Positions 1 to 8,791 of a stretch of 64,000 nucleotides of DNA are shown in pieces; position 1 is the stretch's first letter; each line of letters begins with the position of its first letter. Where the stretch lies: contig CP126121.1 in assembly GCA_030123625.1 (NCBI GenBank), positions 750,179 through 814,178 of the forward strand. Direction: 5' to 3'. A program made the position numbers and the translations under genes. This DNA comes from Nitrospira sp. Its GTDB lineage: Bacteria; Nitrospirota; Nitrospiria; Nitrospirales; Nitrospiraceae. Under the pieces are notes generated by a model. That model saw only the letters and a list, made by a program, of their open reading frames with translations, ran no database searches and was not told the origin of the DNA.

Positions 1-282
1 TAAGCGTTGACTTGCTAATGTCATTCATCCCGGATTCCGCAGTTGAACGGATGTGATCAGGGACGAGCAATCAGAGCCTCTCGAAGATGGGAAAATGACG
101 CGGTCCGATATGGTCATGCCCGCGCCTGCGTCGACGCCTGTGGCGCGGAGGCCGGCATCAGTCGTTCCGAATTGCCTGGATTCCCGCATGAAATATGCGG
201 GAATGACGGGAAGGGAAGCGATCAACTGCGTAATCTGGGCTCATCATTCCGAATTCAAGACGAACCCACATTATTCATGGCG
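1..282. other. Intergenic stretch left of glgB
   Basis: No convincing gene is visible in this stretch. Short open frames on both strands look like chance. It carries one copy of an interspersed palindromic repeat (181-203, listed separately). The glgB stop codon lies at 283-285 on the minus strand, so this is the downstream flank of that gene. No poly-T hairpin typical of a terminator was recognised here. Confidence 0.5.
178..212. repeat. Interspersed palindromic repeat, copy 1
   Basis: Perfect 9-base arms TTCCCGCAT (181-189) and ATGCGGGAA (195-203) flank a 5-base loop, followed by TGACGGG. The same core, with TCCCGC and GCGGGA arms plus a GGAATGACGG tail, recurs at 3919-4000, and a half copy lies near 56728. 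Such extragenic palindromes are common in many bacterial chromosomes. Whether this one is mobile or structural is not visible. Confidence 0.6.
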
Positions 283-2208
283 CTATCCCTGACTCTTGAA
301 AAACACCGCCGCCAAGGCGGGAACCGTCACGGTCAATGAATGAGACCTCGCGTGCAGCGGCACCGGTACGGCATCGACGCCGCCTCCGTTGCCCCAGTTG
401 CCGCCTCCATACCAGGAAGAATCGCTGTTGAGAATTTCTTGCCAGTATTCTCCGCGTGGAACCCCCACCCGATAATTCGGCTGCGGCACCGGCGTGAAAT
501 TGCACACCACCAGAATGAGGTCCTGCATGGTATGGCCCTTGCGTATCAGGCTGATGACGCTCGACTCCGCATCGTTGCAGTCGATCCACTCAAATCCATG
601 GGGAGTCACATCGTCTTCATGCAGCGCCCGTTCATTCCGATACACACGGTTGAGATCGGCGACCCATCGCTGGATACCAAGATGGCTCGCATGCTGCAGT
701 TGCTCCCATTCCAATTGGCCGTCGTGCGCCCATTCCGTCCGCTGAGCAATCTCTCCGCCCATGAAGAGAAGCTTCTTGGCTGCCTGCGCATACATGTACC
801 CGAACAGCACACGGAGATTAGCGAACTTCTGCCAGTCGTCTCCCGGCATCTTTTCGAGCAGCGAGCGCTTCCCGTACACCACTTCGTCATGAGACAGCGG
901 CAGGATGAAATTCTCGTGAAACGCATAAAGCATGCGAAACGTGAGATTCTGGTGGTGATAGCGTCGGTAGATCGGATCGGTCTGCATGTATTTCAAGGTG
1001 TCATGCATCCAGCCCATATCCCACTTTAGGCCGAAGCCCAGCCCGCCCACATAGCCTGGGCGCGAGACAGCCGGCCAGGAAGTAGATTCCTCCGCCGTGG
1101 TCTGCACATCCGGATACCGCGTGTAAACTTCCTCGTTGAATCGCCGCAGAAAGGCGACCGCATCCAGGTTCTCTCGCCCACCGTATTGGTTTGGAATCCA
1201 TTCCCCTTCCTTCCGCGCATAATCCAAATACAGCATCGACGCGACCGCATCGACCCGCAATCCGTCGATATGGTACTTATCGAGCCAGAACAGCGCGCTG
1301 CTGATCAGGAAGCTGCGCACCTCGTTACGGCCGAAGTTGAAGATGAAGGTGTTCCATTCCGGGTGAAATCCCTGCTTCGGATGCGCATGCTCATACAGGT
1401 GCGTCCCGTCGAAATAGCCGAGTCCATGCTCATCGGTGGGAAAATGCGACGGCACCCAGTCCAGGATGACCCCGATGCCGTGCTGGTGCAGGATGTCGAT
1501 CAAGTACATGAGATCTTGTGGCGTGCCGTAATTGCCGGACGGCGCAAAATACCCGGTGGTTTGGTAGCCCCATGACCCAAAGAAAGGATGGTCCATCAAC
1601 GGGAGAAACTCGACATGGGTAAATCCCATCTGCTTGACATATTCCGCCAGAGGCACGGCCATCTCGCGATAACTGAGCGAACGGTACCCTTCCTCGGCCA
1701 CCCGTCTCCATGACCCGACATGCATTTCGTAGATCGCCATGGGTGCGGTGAGCGCATTCCGGTCCCGTCGGTGCTTCATCCAGTCCGCATCGTTCCACTC
1801 GTAGGACAAATCCCACACGATCGAAGCAGTCTTCGGAGGAATCTCGTTGAAAAGCGACAGCGGGTCTGCCTTATCCACGCGATAGTCGTTGAAGCGTGAA
1901 CGGATGTGATACTTGTACAGAGTACCGACTCCGACGGCGGGAATGAATCCTTCCCAAATTCCGCTGCTCCCACGGGGGCTCAGATAATGCGCATCCTGTT
2001 TCCAGTCGTTAAACGAGCCGATCACGGATACCCGCTCGGCATCCGGGGCCCAGACCGCGAAGAAGGTTCCCTCTTGTCCGTTCACGCGGTCCGGATGCGC
2101 TCCCAGTTTCTCATAAAGATTGACCAATGACCCTTCGTTGAACAGATACAAATCGTCGCGCGTCAGCCTCGTCGGTTCGTCCACAGTCATCATCGCTCCC
2201 TGTGTCAT
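283..2208 (-). CDS. glgB: 1,4-alpha-glucan branching enzyme
   Basis: A GH13 enzyme that creates alpha-1,6 branches in cytoplasmic glycogen. The protein is about 641 residues. An N-terminal CBM48-type domain (FFAVWAPDAERVSVIGSFNDW) is followed by a TIM barrel. The nucleophile region reads DGLRVDAVASMLYLDY and the acid/base region TAEESTSWP. It lacks the extra N1 module of the longer enterobacterial enzyme. I chose the ATG at 2208 because GGAG lies 8 bases upstream; an in-frame ATG at 2244 is possible. It is the last gene of the glgE-mak-glgB block, 85 bases after mak. In the GlgE pathway GlgB branches the linear chains made by GlgE. Family assignment is secure. Confidence 0.96.
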   Translation of the reverse strand: MTQGAMMTVDEPTRLTRDDLYLFNEGSLVNLYEKLGAHPDRVNGQEGTFFAVWAPDAERVSVIGSFNDWKQDAHYLSPRGSSGIWEGFIPAVGVGTLYKYHIRSRFNDYRVDKADPLSLFNEIPPKTASIVWDLSYEWNDADWMKHRRDRNALTAPMAIYEMHVGSWRRVAEEGYRSLSYREMAVPLAEYVKQMGFTHVEFLPLMDHPFFGSWGYQTTGYFAPSGNYGTPQDLMYLIDILHQHGIGVILDWVPSHFPTDEHGLGYFDGTHLYEHAHPKQGFHPEWNTFIFNFGRNEVRSFLISSALFWLDKYHIDGLRVDAVASMLYLDYARKEGEWIPNQYGGRENLDAVAFLRRFNEEVYTRYPDVQTTAEESTSWPAVSRPGYVGGLGFGLKWDMGWMHDTLKYMQTDPIYRRYHHQNLTFRMLYAFHENFILPLSHDEVVYGKRSLLEKMPGDDWQKFANLRVLFGYMYAQAAKKLLFMGGEIAQRTEWAHDGQLEWEQLQHASHLGIQRWVADLNRVYRNERALHEDDVTPHGFEWIDCNDAESSVISLIRKGHTMQDLILVVCNFTPVPQPNYRVGVPRGEYWQEILNSDSSWYGGGNWGNGGGVDAVPVPLHARSHSLTVTVPALAAVFFKSQG

Positions 2209-2293
2209 CTGTTCACTCCATGGTTCTGAATTCTGAAACCTCAATCATGGTGAATATCTCATTACTGATCCGTACCAATCGACAATTCAGAAT

Positions 2294-3868
2294 TCATGTA
2301 GATTGTGTGAGCTGAAGTAGTCCGTTCAGTGGAATTCCGGCCCACGAAGGCCGATTGTTGAGTTCATAACTCAGTTCATAACAGGCCTTTTCGATTAAAT
2401 ATGCGTCCAAAAGCATGTCGCGGTCATCGGACTGCTCGGGAAGGAATGGCACCTTGCCCGTTGTCTCTGTATAGCCGGATAAAAATGCATCCGTCGTCGA
2501 CCGATACCATCGCGTCGTTTGTTGTTCCAGCTCGGATCGCCCTCGCCGCTCGTCGCCGCCGGACCGACTTCCCACCCGATCGAGCGCCGCACAAGCGGCA
2601 TAGTGGAACGATCGGATCATCCCCGCTACATCGATGATGGGGACATGTTTCGCGCGCCGCTCCGCCAATGGTCTGGCCGGCTCGCCTTCAAAATCAATAA
2701 TTACGAAATCCCGACCCGTATACAAGACCTGACCCAAATGAAAATCACCGTGGCATCGAATTCTGACCGCTTGAAGATTCCGCTTGCCCGGAGCCTCCAG
2801 CCGGGACAGCAAGACGGCTTTCGATTCGAGCACGAGAGTCGCCAGCCGCCGGCTCGGTCCATCAAGATTCTGGAAGTGGCGACCAAGCAATGCCAGCGAG
2901 TCTTCGACGGAGCGCGTCATTCGACCACGCAACGATTGCCAATAGCCCGGACCACACGGTTCCGGCGCAAATGCGGGATCGTCGGTGTCCTGCGCCAAGG
3001 CGAGATGTAGTTCAGCGGTCCGACGTCCGAGCAGGGCTGCAGCATCGGCATAGGGGCTGTTTATACCAATGGCCGAACCGTGGCTATCTACCAGTTCCGT
3101 TTCTAATTCGCTCAGCGTGTATCGCCAAGCATCGCCTTGATTTTCAACGAACCGATACACAATCGCAACTGTGCCCGGCTGTTGGCCGGGTCTTACATAT
3201 TCCAATGAACCAAGCACGGCAGGACTGTGAGGATATCCGCGCGCCGTTAATACTCTGCTGATCTCCAGATCGGGATTGATTCCCGCTTCGAAACGTCGAT
3301 AGAGCTTCAGCATCGCGTGCCGACCGAACCTTACAGAGGTATTGCTTTGCTCTCCTTGCATGACGGACGATTCCGCCGATGCCGCTTCTACGATTGCCTG
3401 TGAGAAGGCTTGGGTAGAGGCGGCATGAAGCGTTCCCTCCTCGCCTTGAAATCTCTCCCCCTTCCAAACCGCCTGCAGCAATGCTCGGGCAGAGTCATGA
3501 TCCCACAGAGCGTCGTGCAACAATCCGGCCCGGTCCACATTATTTGAGCCGGCAATGGTCACCTCCGCCAACACCGCCTCCGGATGGCCTTGCTGTATCC
3601 GCAACGCCCGTTCACCCGCCGAAGCGGTGAGTACCATCGTATAGAGATCATGGCCGCTGTCTTCATAGGAGACGCCGATGAAGACCATGACCATGGGATC
3701 GGCGTCTGTGAGGAGAGGAATCGCCTCTTTGATGTGAACCGCCGCAATCGCTCTGGCCTTGCCTCCATACCATCGAGCGGACGAGATGGCCGACGGCAGC
3801 AGCGCTTCAAGCGCGCCGACAGTATCCCGGTCGAGCAGCCGCTCCCAATGGTCTTTGAGGATCAACAT
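2294..3868 (-). CDS. mak: Maltokinase (maltose 1-kinase)
   Basis: Phosphorylates maltose with ATP to maltose 1-phosphate, the donor for GlgE. The 524-residue protein has the aminoglycoside-phosphotransferase fold. The catalytic loop reads CHGDFHLGQVLYTG and is followed by IIDFEGEPARPLAERR, which resembles the IDFEG metal-binding segment of Pep2/Mak proteins. The frame stays open to 3988, but that extension translates the palindromic repeat at 3919-4000, so the ATG at 3868 (MLILKDHW) is preferred. Mak is not fused to TreS here; treS is encoded 7.7 kb away. The gene lies between glgE and glgB on the same strand, which fits one transcription unit interrupted only by the repeat. Confidence 0.9.
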   Translation of the reverse strand: MLILKDHWERLLDRDTVGALEALLPSAISSARWYGGKARAIAAVHIKEAIPLLTDADPMVMVFIGVSYEDSGHDLYTMVLTASAGERALRIQQGHPEAVLAEVTIAGSNNVDRAGLLHDALWDHDSARALLQAVWKGERFQGEEGTLHAASTQAFSQAIVEAASAESSVMQGEQSNTSVRFGRHAMLKLYRRFEAGINPDLEISRVLTARGYPHSPAVLGSLEYVRPGQQPGTVAIVYRFVENQGDAWRYTLSELETELVDSHGSAIGINSPYADAAALLGRRTAELHLALAQDTDDPAFAPEPCGPGYWQSLRGRMTRSVEDSLALLGRHFQNLDGPSRRLATLVLESKAVLLSRLEAPGKRNLQAVRIRCHGDFHLGQVLYTGRDFVIIDFEGEPARPLAERRAKHVPIIDVAGMIRSFHYAACAALDRVGSRSGGDERRGRSELEQQTTRWYRSTTDAFLSGYTETTGKVPFLPEQSDDRDMLLDAYLIEKACYELSYELNNRPSWAGIPLNGLLQLTQST

Positions 3869-3918
3869 AATGAAGAGCAGGTGACGTATGGCACGACGAA
3901 TAACTTCAACGTCCCTCG

Positions 3919-4000
3919 TCACTCCCGCGAAGGCGGGAGCGCCGATTATCGGCCTCTCTATGTTGCTGTTCCGGATTTCCGTTTTCACGGGAATGACGGA
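3919..4000. repeat. Interspersed palindromic repeat, copy 2 (composite)
   Basis: Arms CTCCCGC (3922-3928) and GCGGGAG (3933-3939) enclose GAAG. About 45 bases on, a second segment ends in CACGGGAATGACGG. The element fills most of the 164-base gap between glgE and mak and creates a spurious in-frame extension of mak. It could form an RNA hairpin between two cotranscribed genes. Confidence 0.6.
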
Positions 4001-4032
4001 ACAGACGATCGGCCATCGGCTCCCTACCCAAT

Positions 4033-6114
4033 TTACATAAAATAGTCAAAGTCTTGCTCGCTTCGAAGGTTGCGCCGGAGGAGAAATATATGGGCCGGGA
4101 CGGAGTGAGGATCAATCTGCACATAGTTCCGCGGTCCCTGCCAGGTGTAATACGCATCGGTGAGCAGATCGACAACCTGGAACGGCTTGTCCTCCTGCAC
4201 CCCGAGCGCCTGGAGATCCAGCCGCACCCATCCGGAATGGACATGGTGAGGACTGAGGTTGACCACCGTCAGCGTCACATTTTCTCCATCGACTGAACGC
4301 TTGCTGTACGCAATCAGCTCTTCATTGTCCACATGATGAAACTTCAAACTTACATCATTATGGAATGCGGCATTTTCGCGGCGGATGCGATTGACCCGGC
4401 AAATCAACTCCCTGAGGCTGTCGGCTCGCTCTCGATCCCATGTGCGGATTTCATACTTTTCCGAATCGAGATATTCCTCGCTACCGGCCTTTTGCGGACG
4501 TGATTCCATGAGCTCGAACGCAGGACCATAGATTCCATAATTAGCCCCCAGCGTGGCGGCTAAGATGAAGCGGGACATAAAAGTGGGGCGGCCGCCGTGC
4601 TGCAATTGCTCCGTCAAGATATCCGGCGTATTGGGCCAGAGATTGGGTCGGAAGTATTCCCGCACATCCGTCTTCGTCAATTCCGTGAAATATTGGGTCA
4701 ACTCAGATTTGGTCTGCCGCCACGCGAAATACGTATATGACTGTGTGAAGCCGAGCTTCGCCAGTCGGTACATGACTTTAGGTCGCGTGAAGGCTTCCGC
4801 AAGAAACAGCACATCGGGATGATCGCGCTTCACCTCTGCAATCAGCCACTGCCAGAATGCAAATGGCTTGGTGTGAGGATTATCGACTCGAAAAATCCTG
4901 ACTCCCTGCTCGATCCAATGAACCACGACCGCGTTCAGTTCCCGCCATAAGGGGATCCACTGGTCGCTTTCAAAATTCAACGGATAGATGTCCTGATACT
5001 TCTTCGGGGGATTTTCGGCATATTGGATGGTGCCGTCCGGGCGCTGCACGAACCATTCGGGATGATGCTTGACGTAGGGATGATCGGGCGAACATTGAAA
5101 GGCCAGATCGAGCGCAATCTCCAAACCCTGCTCTTTCGCCTTGCCGATCAGTCGCCTGAAATCCTCGGGCGTACCGAGATCAGGGTGAATCGCCTGGTGG
5201 CCTCCCTCAGCAGCTCCGATGGCCCACGGACTTCCCACCGAATCAGGACTTCCAACCGGATCATTATTCTTGCCCTTTCGGAAGGTCCGGCCGATCGGGT
5301 GAATCGGAGGCAGGTACAAGACATCGAACCCCATCCCGGCAACGTAGGGAAGACGAGCTTCGCAATCTTGAAAGGTACCATGGCGGCCCGGCTCCGACGC
5401 GCATGAACGCGGAAACGCCTCATACCAGGCACCGAATCCCGCCCTGACCCGATCCACGATGACCGCCAATTCCTTGTCATAGGCGGTCGGCCACGGTCGG
5501 TCCGCATGCCGTGCCATGAGATCAGCCAGTTCTTGTTCCAAAACGGTCTTCAGCGTCTGCTCACGGTTCTCGCCATATTCCATTGCTCTTGCGATCGCGC
5601 TGAGCCGCTCCGCATCCGACCCGTCTGCATGGAGCGCAGCCGCTTTGATCAAATCCCGGCCGATCAGGAGATCCACCCTCACATCTTGATCGGCGTCGAC
5701 ACGTTTGCGCATATCCCGCTGCCAGGACCGGAAGTGATCGATCCATGCAGTCACCCTGTAATGGTAGAGGCCTTGCTCCAGAACCTTGAAGGAGGCACGC
5801 CACCGGTCGTTCTCCACGAAGACGAGCGGCACATCGGTCCACTCTTGTTCTCGCTCATGCCGGTATCGGATCACGCCGGCTATCTCGTCATGGCCGTCGG
5901 CGAACAGGTCCGCCTCCACTACTACCGATTCCCCGACCACCCGCTTGATTGGAAATCGGCCACCGTCAATTTCCGGCCGGACCCCCTCAATCACCACACG
6001 GCGGCGTCCATCCACATTCAGACTGCTGCCATCGCTCGACAGGTGCGCTTTGGTCAGCGGTTTCTTCGGTGCAGCAGCCGTCGGAGGATTAAACTTTTTA
6101 TTTGGTTGCTTCAT
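4033..6114 (-). CDS. glgE: Alpha-1,4-glucan:maltose-1-phosphate maltosyltransferase
   Basis: Transfers maltosyl units from maltose 1-phosphate to the non-reducing end of alpha-glucan in the cytoplasm (GH13 subfamily 3). The protein is 693 residues, near the usual family length. An N-terminal beta-sandwich (DGRRRVVIEGVRPEIDGGRF) precedes the catalytic barrel. The nucleophile region is FRVDNPHTKPFAFW and the acid/base region FLAEAFTRP. The motif DVLYLPPIHPIGRTFRKGKNN is typical of the family. No clear ribosome-binding site precedes the ATG at 6114. The residues MKQPNKKFNPPTAAAPKK form a basic, probably disordered tail. It is the first gene of the glgE-mak-glgB block. Assignment is strong. Confidence 0.95.
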   Translation of the reverse strand: MKQPNKKFNPPTAAAPKKPLTKAHLSSDGSSLNVDGRRRVVIEGVRPEIDGGRFPIKRVVGESVVVEADLFADGHDEIAGVIRYRHEREQEWTDVPLVFVENDRWRASFKVLEQGLYHYRVTAWIDHFRSWQRDMRKRVDADQDVRVDLLIGRDLIKAAALHADGSDAERLSAIARAMEYGENREQTLKTVLEQELADLMARHADRPWPTAYDKELAVIVDRVRAGFGAWYEAFPRSCASEPGRHGTFQDCEARLPYVAGMGFDVLYLPPIHPIGRTFRKGKNNDPVGSPDSVGSPWAIGAAEGGHQAIHPDLGTPEDFRRLIGKAKEQGLEIALDLAFQCSPDHPYVKHHPEWFVQRPDGTIQYAENPPKKYQDIYPLNFESDQWIPLWRELNAVVVHWIEQGVRIFRVDNPHTKPFAFWQWLIAEVKRDHPDVLFLAEAFTRPKVMYRLAKLGFTQSYTYFAWRQTKSELTQYFTELTKTDVREYFRPNLWPNTPDILTEQLQHGGRPTFMSRFILAATLGANYGIYGPAFELMESRPQKAGSEEYLDSEKYEIRTWDRERADSLRELICRVNRIRRENAAFHNDVSLKFHHVDNEELIAYSKRSVDGENVTLTVVNLSPHHVHSGWVRLDLQALGVQEDKPFQVVDLLTDAYYTWQGPRNYVQIDPHSVPAHIFLLRRNLRSEQDFDYFM

Positions 6115-6617
6115 CTAGCCAGGCCAGCGCGGCCTCCCGCTCTGCGGTCCCGGTCGTGAGGGTCCCCGTGGCATGACCACCAAACCGTGGCCGTTCTCGT
6201 CACCAAAGGCCGAGGAGAAACATGCCTAGTTACCCAAGGAGGTCGGGGAACGCAAGAATTTTTCCACAGCTTGTTAGAAAACGCAGATGGAGAATCGGAT
6301 CACTCATCCAACATCGGCTCCGGCCTGGAATTTAAACGCATGCTTAACATGCGTGCTTAACGTTATCCGGTTCAGTAACCTCATTCATACTCGTCAGATC
6401 CCCATATCGAGCATTCGAAAGTGTGGCCTGATTAGCTAAAGAGAATATGCATTTTAAAATATGCAGGTGCTGTATTCATAGCCATTCGCTTTCATGATGG
6501 TCGGCATTCGACTAGGGATTGGTCCAGCTTCTACCGATGCCAGGAGGTGGTATGCTATTTGCCCCAGGTGGGGACGATCAAAAGGTTCTCTGGGTATAAC
6601 TTCAGCTGGAGGTATCT
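6115..6617. other. Divergent intergenic region, glgE / lipoprotein gene
   Basis: About 500 bases with no credible gene, lying between two divergently transcribed genes and so likely to hold both promoters. Visible structure: direct repeats GCATGCTTAAC (6338-6348) and GCGTGCTTAAC (6351-6361) at a 13-base period; an AT-rich imperfect palindrome TGCATTTTAAAATATGCA (6448-6465); and a GC palindrome CCCCAGGTGGGG (6562-6573) about 45 bases before the lipoprotein start. Confidence 0.5.
6338..6361. repeat. Direct repeat pair, possible binding sites
   Basis: GCATGCTTAAC and GCGTGCTTAAC differ at one base and are spaced 13 bases start to start. They lie about 220 bases upstream of glgE and about 260 bases upstream of the lipoprotein gene. 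Tandem half sites of this kind may bind an activator, but this is inference only. Confidence 0.35.
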
Positions 6618-7067
6618 ATGCGAACCCACACAATTTATGGCGTATTAACACAGGCCGCACTTGCTTTAGGCGTGATTCTGGGAATGGGATGTGCGATGGG
6701 CTTGCCCAATACGAGTAGAACCGGATTCATTCACGATATCACTATTGAACAGGAAATCCTTCCAGTCGAGGCCAGTGCAAATATAGGAGATGAAGTGCGT
6801 TTCGTGAATCATCGAACGGCTGCTGTAAAAGTCGTATTTCTTGAGGGCGATCTGGATAAAGTATCCTGCCAACGTGGATTTCGGTCCATGGGCGTGATGC
6901 GAGAGGCAGCGAAAATAGCTCCCGGAGATGCAGCGAGCGTCTGTTTCAACAAACCAGGCTTCTACAGCTATACGGTGAGAATGACCGAGAGCGTGCCAGG
7001 AGGCGAAACCATCCGTTCGGGTAGCATACAGGTTGGGAAGCTCCCTCTCTCTACGCCAAAGTCTTGA
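6618..7067 (+). CDS. Cupredoxin-like lipoprotein of unknown function
   Basis: A 149-residue exported protein. The N-terminus has a hydrophobic stretch ending in LGMGCAMG, a plausible lipobox with Cys25. The body resembles the plastocyanin/cupredoxin fold: IGDEVRFVNHRTAAVKVVF near the start and VCFNKPGFYSYTVRM near the end, as in the Cys-PG-Y-Y loop of blue copper proteins. One His and one Cys are in suggestive places, but the usual His and Met after the Cys are not clear, so copper binding is doubtful. GGAGG precedes the ATG at good spacing. It is followed 86 bases later by a PAS membrane protein on the same strand. Function is unknown. Confidence 0.75.
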   Translation: MRTHTIYGVLTQAALALGVILGMGCAMGLPNTSRTGFIHDITIEQEILPVEASANIGDEVRFVNHRTAAVKVVFLEGDLDKVSCQRGFRSMGVMREAAKIAPGDAASVCFNKPGFYSYTVRMTESVPGGETIRSGSIQVGKLPLSTPKS

Positions 7068-7153
7068 AGTCAGGCCGACCTCTAATGTGAAGCGAGCTAC
7101 AACTCTTGACATTCGCCAAATAGTGATGATGGCTATCGGCATGGCTATGCTGA

Positions 7154-7948
7154 ATGCGTACGGTGGACGCGATGAATGGTGTTATTCCATTTGATGAAAC
7201 AAAGGCGATCCGCCCCCAACCGGTCGTGCTTGGAACTCTCACCATTATCACGCTCCTCTGTACATTTATAATCGATCTTGGAACAGCGGATGAAGTAGTC
7301 ACATGGGTTCCTTATTGCATTGCCATTGTTCTTGCGCTGCAATGGAAGGGTGCCGCTGCCATCGTGCCGGTTACGGCGGCTGCCTTGGTCCTGATGGTTT
7401 TAGGGTTCTTATTATCGCCGCTGGGGAGTTCTCAGACCGAGACAACTAATCGAGCGATTGGTGCCGCGACACTCACCACGCTCGCTCTACTATGCCTCTA
7501 CATCGACTGGCGTCGAGAGAAGCATCGGAAAGCACTCGCCAAAACGATCTCGCGGCTGAACCGACTCCGGCTGTTTGTCAATAGTTTGAAGCAGGTGGCT
7601 CTGGTCTTAAGTGATACCCGAGGACGAGTGACCGAATGGAATCGCGCAGCGCAACGACTCACTGGTCATTCGATTGACCAAATGATCGGACAACCTGTTT
7701 TCCGCATTTTACAACGCCGAGAAACCGGGACGAGCAGCTGGGCGCAGGTTTACCGAACAGCTCGTTTGAAAGGAGATGCCACGTATGAGGCGGTGTGTCA
7801 CCGTCCCAATGGCTCCTTGTGCCATCTACGCATAGTCGTTAAACCGCTTTGGAATCAGTTCGGACGCCTACACGGATATTCTCTTGTCTTGCAAAAATCT
7901 GTCTCTGTGCAGAGCACCGATGAAGAGACCGACAACACGCATGATTGA
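7154..7948 (+). CDS. Membrane protein with C-terminal PAS domain
   Basis: A 264-residue protein. Three hydrophobic segments lie at about residues 27-43, 50-85 and 98-112. A short basic linker (DWRREKHRKALAKTISRLNRLR) follows, then one PAS domain at about 135-250 (VALVLSDTRGRVTEWNRAAQRLTGHSIDQMIGQP). There is no histidine kinase, GGDEF or other output domain, and the frame ends cleanly. It may be a stand-alone sensor or a truncated signal protein that acts through a partner. The start could also be the ATG at 7172. No recognisable partner lies downstream, since the next gene is on the other strand. Confidence 0.7.
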   Translation: MRTVDAMNGVIPFDETKAIRPQPVVLGTLTIITLLCTFIIDLGTADEVVTWVPYCIAIVLALQWKGAAAIVPVTAAALVLMVLGFLLSPLGSSQTETTNRAIGAATLTTLALLCLYIDWRREKHRKALAKTISRLNRLRLFVNSLKQVALVLSDTRGRVTEWNRAAQRLTGHSIDQMIGQPVFRILQRRETGTSSWAQVYRTARLKGDATYEAVCHRPNGSLCHLRIVVKPLWNQFGRLHGYSLVLQKSVSVQSTDEETDNTHD

Positions 7949-8086
7949 AGAGTCACCGCCATTGAGCCCCACCGATAACTGACTGCCACTCTGAAGCCGA
8001 GTTACAATACATCCGCCGCCTCCATAATCCCAAAAATCTCAAAGCTGAGCCTGCTATGCGGTTACGGGACCGTAGGCTTCCATCCT

Positions 8087-8791
8087 TCACAGATGCGACA
8101 GTTCGTCGAGCTTCTCTTCCTTTCCTTTTCCCAGGCGCCGTTCGATGGCCTCACGCATCAGATGCCGGATTCCCAGTCCCACGCCAAGGGCCAGTGAAAA
8201 GACGACACCGCCGAATGTAATAGAAAACGCCGAGATGACGATCTCCTTGGCGATGCCCATCTGCGTCAGTACCATGGCAAACGTGAATAAGAGAATCCCC
8301 CACCGAACCAGGCTCGCCACGATGCGCGCCTCCTGCAGTTGCGCATTCACCGCCGCGATCAGCGCCGCCTCCGAGAAGAAATTCGCGGACAGTACGCCGA
8401 TCAGCAATACCAATGCGGCTGCAAGCACATTCGGCAGAAAGCCCACAATCTGGCTGATGAGATTGGCCGTGGCCGGAAGATTCACCGCATCCACGCCCAT
8501 GAACGCGAAGAGCAGGAACACCGTCCAAAACAAGACGCGACTCAGGACGACCGACGCAGGTTGTTTGATGCCTGCTTGAGCCAGCGGCTGATTGAGCCCG
8601 AACCGCTCGCAGAGACGATCGAACCGGAAGGCCGTGAGCACGCGCACCATCAATGCTCTGACAAGCCATGCCATGGCCAATCCGACCAAAAGAAACGTGG
8701 CCAGCGCCAGAAGTCTCGGCAATACCGACAAGATCTGCATCACGGCGTCACGAAATCCTGCTATCATTGTGTCACGCCACAGATCACTCAT
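8087..8791 (-). CDS. Small mechanosensitive-channel-like membrane protein
   Basis: A 234-residue inner-membrane protein with about five hydrophobic helices. It resembles the conserved TM-helix repeat family related to MscS: paired segments VLPRLLALATFLLVGLAMAW and FLPNVLAAALVLLIGVLSAN, then the glycine-rich helix FGGVVFSLALGVGLGIRHL. It lacks the long cytoplasmic beta/alpha domain of full MscS. The tail is charged (RRLGKGKEEKLDEL). The start overlaps the end of the upstream glycosyltransferase gene by 8 bases and has a strong GGAGG site, so the two are probably translationally coupled. A role in osmotic adaptation alongside trehalose synthesis is plausible but inferred. Confidence 0.8.
   Translation of the reverse strand: MSDLWRDTMIAGFRDAVMQILSVLPRLLALATFLLVGLAMAWLVRALMVRVLTAFRFDRLCERFGLNQPLAQAGIKQPASVVLSRVLFWTVFLLFAFMGVDAVNLPATANLISQIVGFLPNVLAAALVLLIGVLSANFFSEAALIAAVNAQLQEARIVASLVRWGILLFTFAMVLTQMGIAKEIVISAFSITFGGVVFSLALGVGLGIRHLMREAIERRLGKGKEEKLDELSHL

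Noticed and set aside
340..1029. Long plus-strand open frame opposite glgB
   Set aside because: It is antisense to a strongly conserved enzyme and shows no domain or start signal; typical of GC-rich coding strands.
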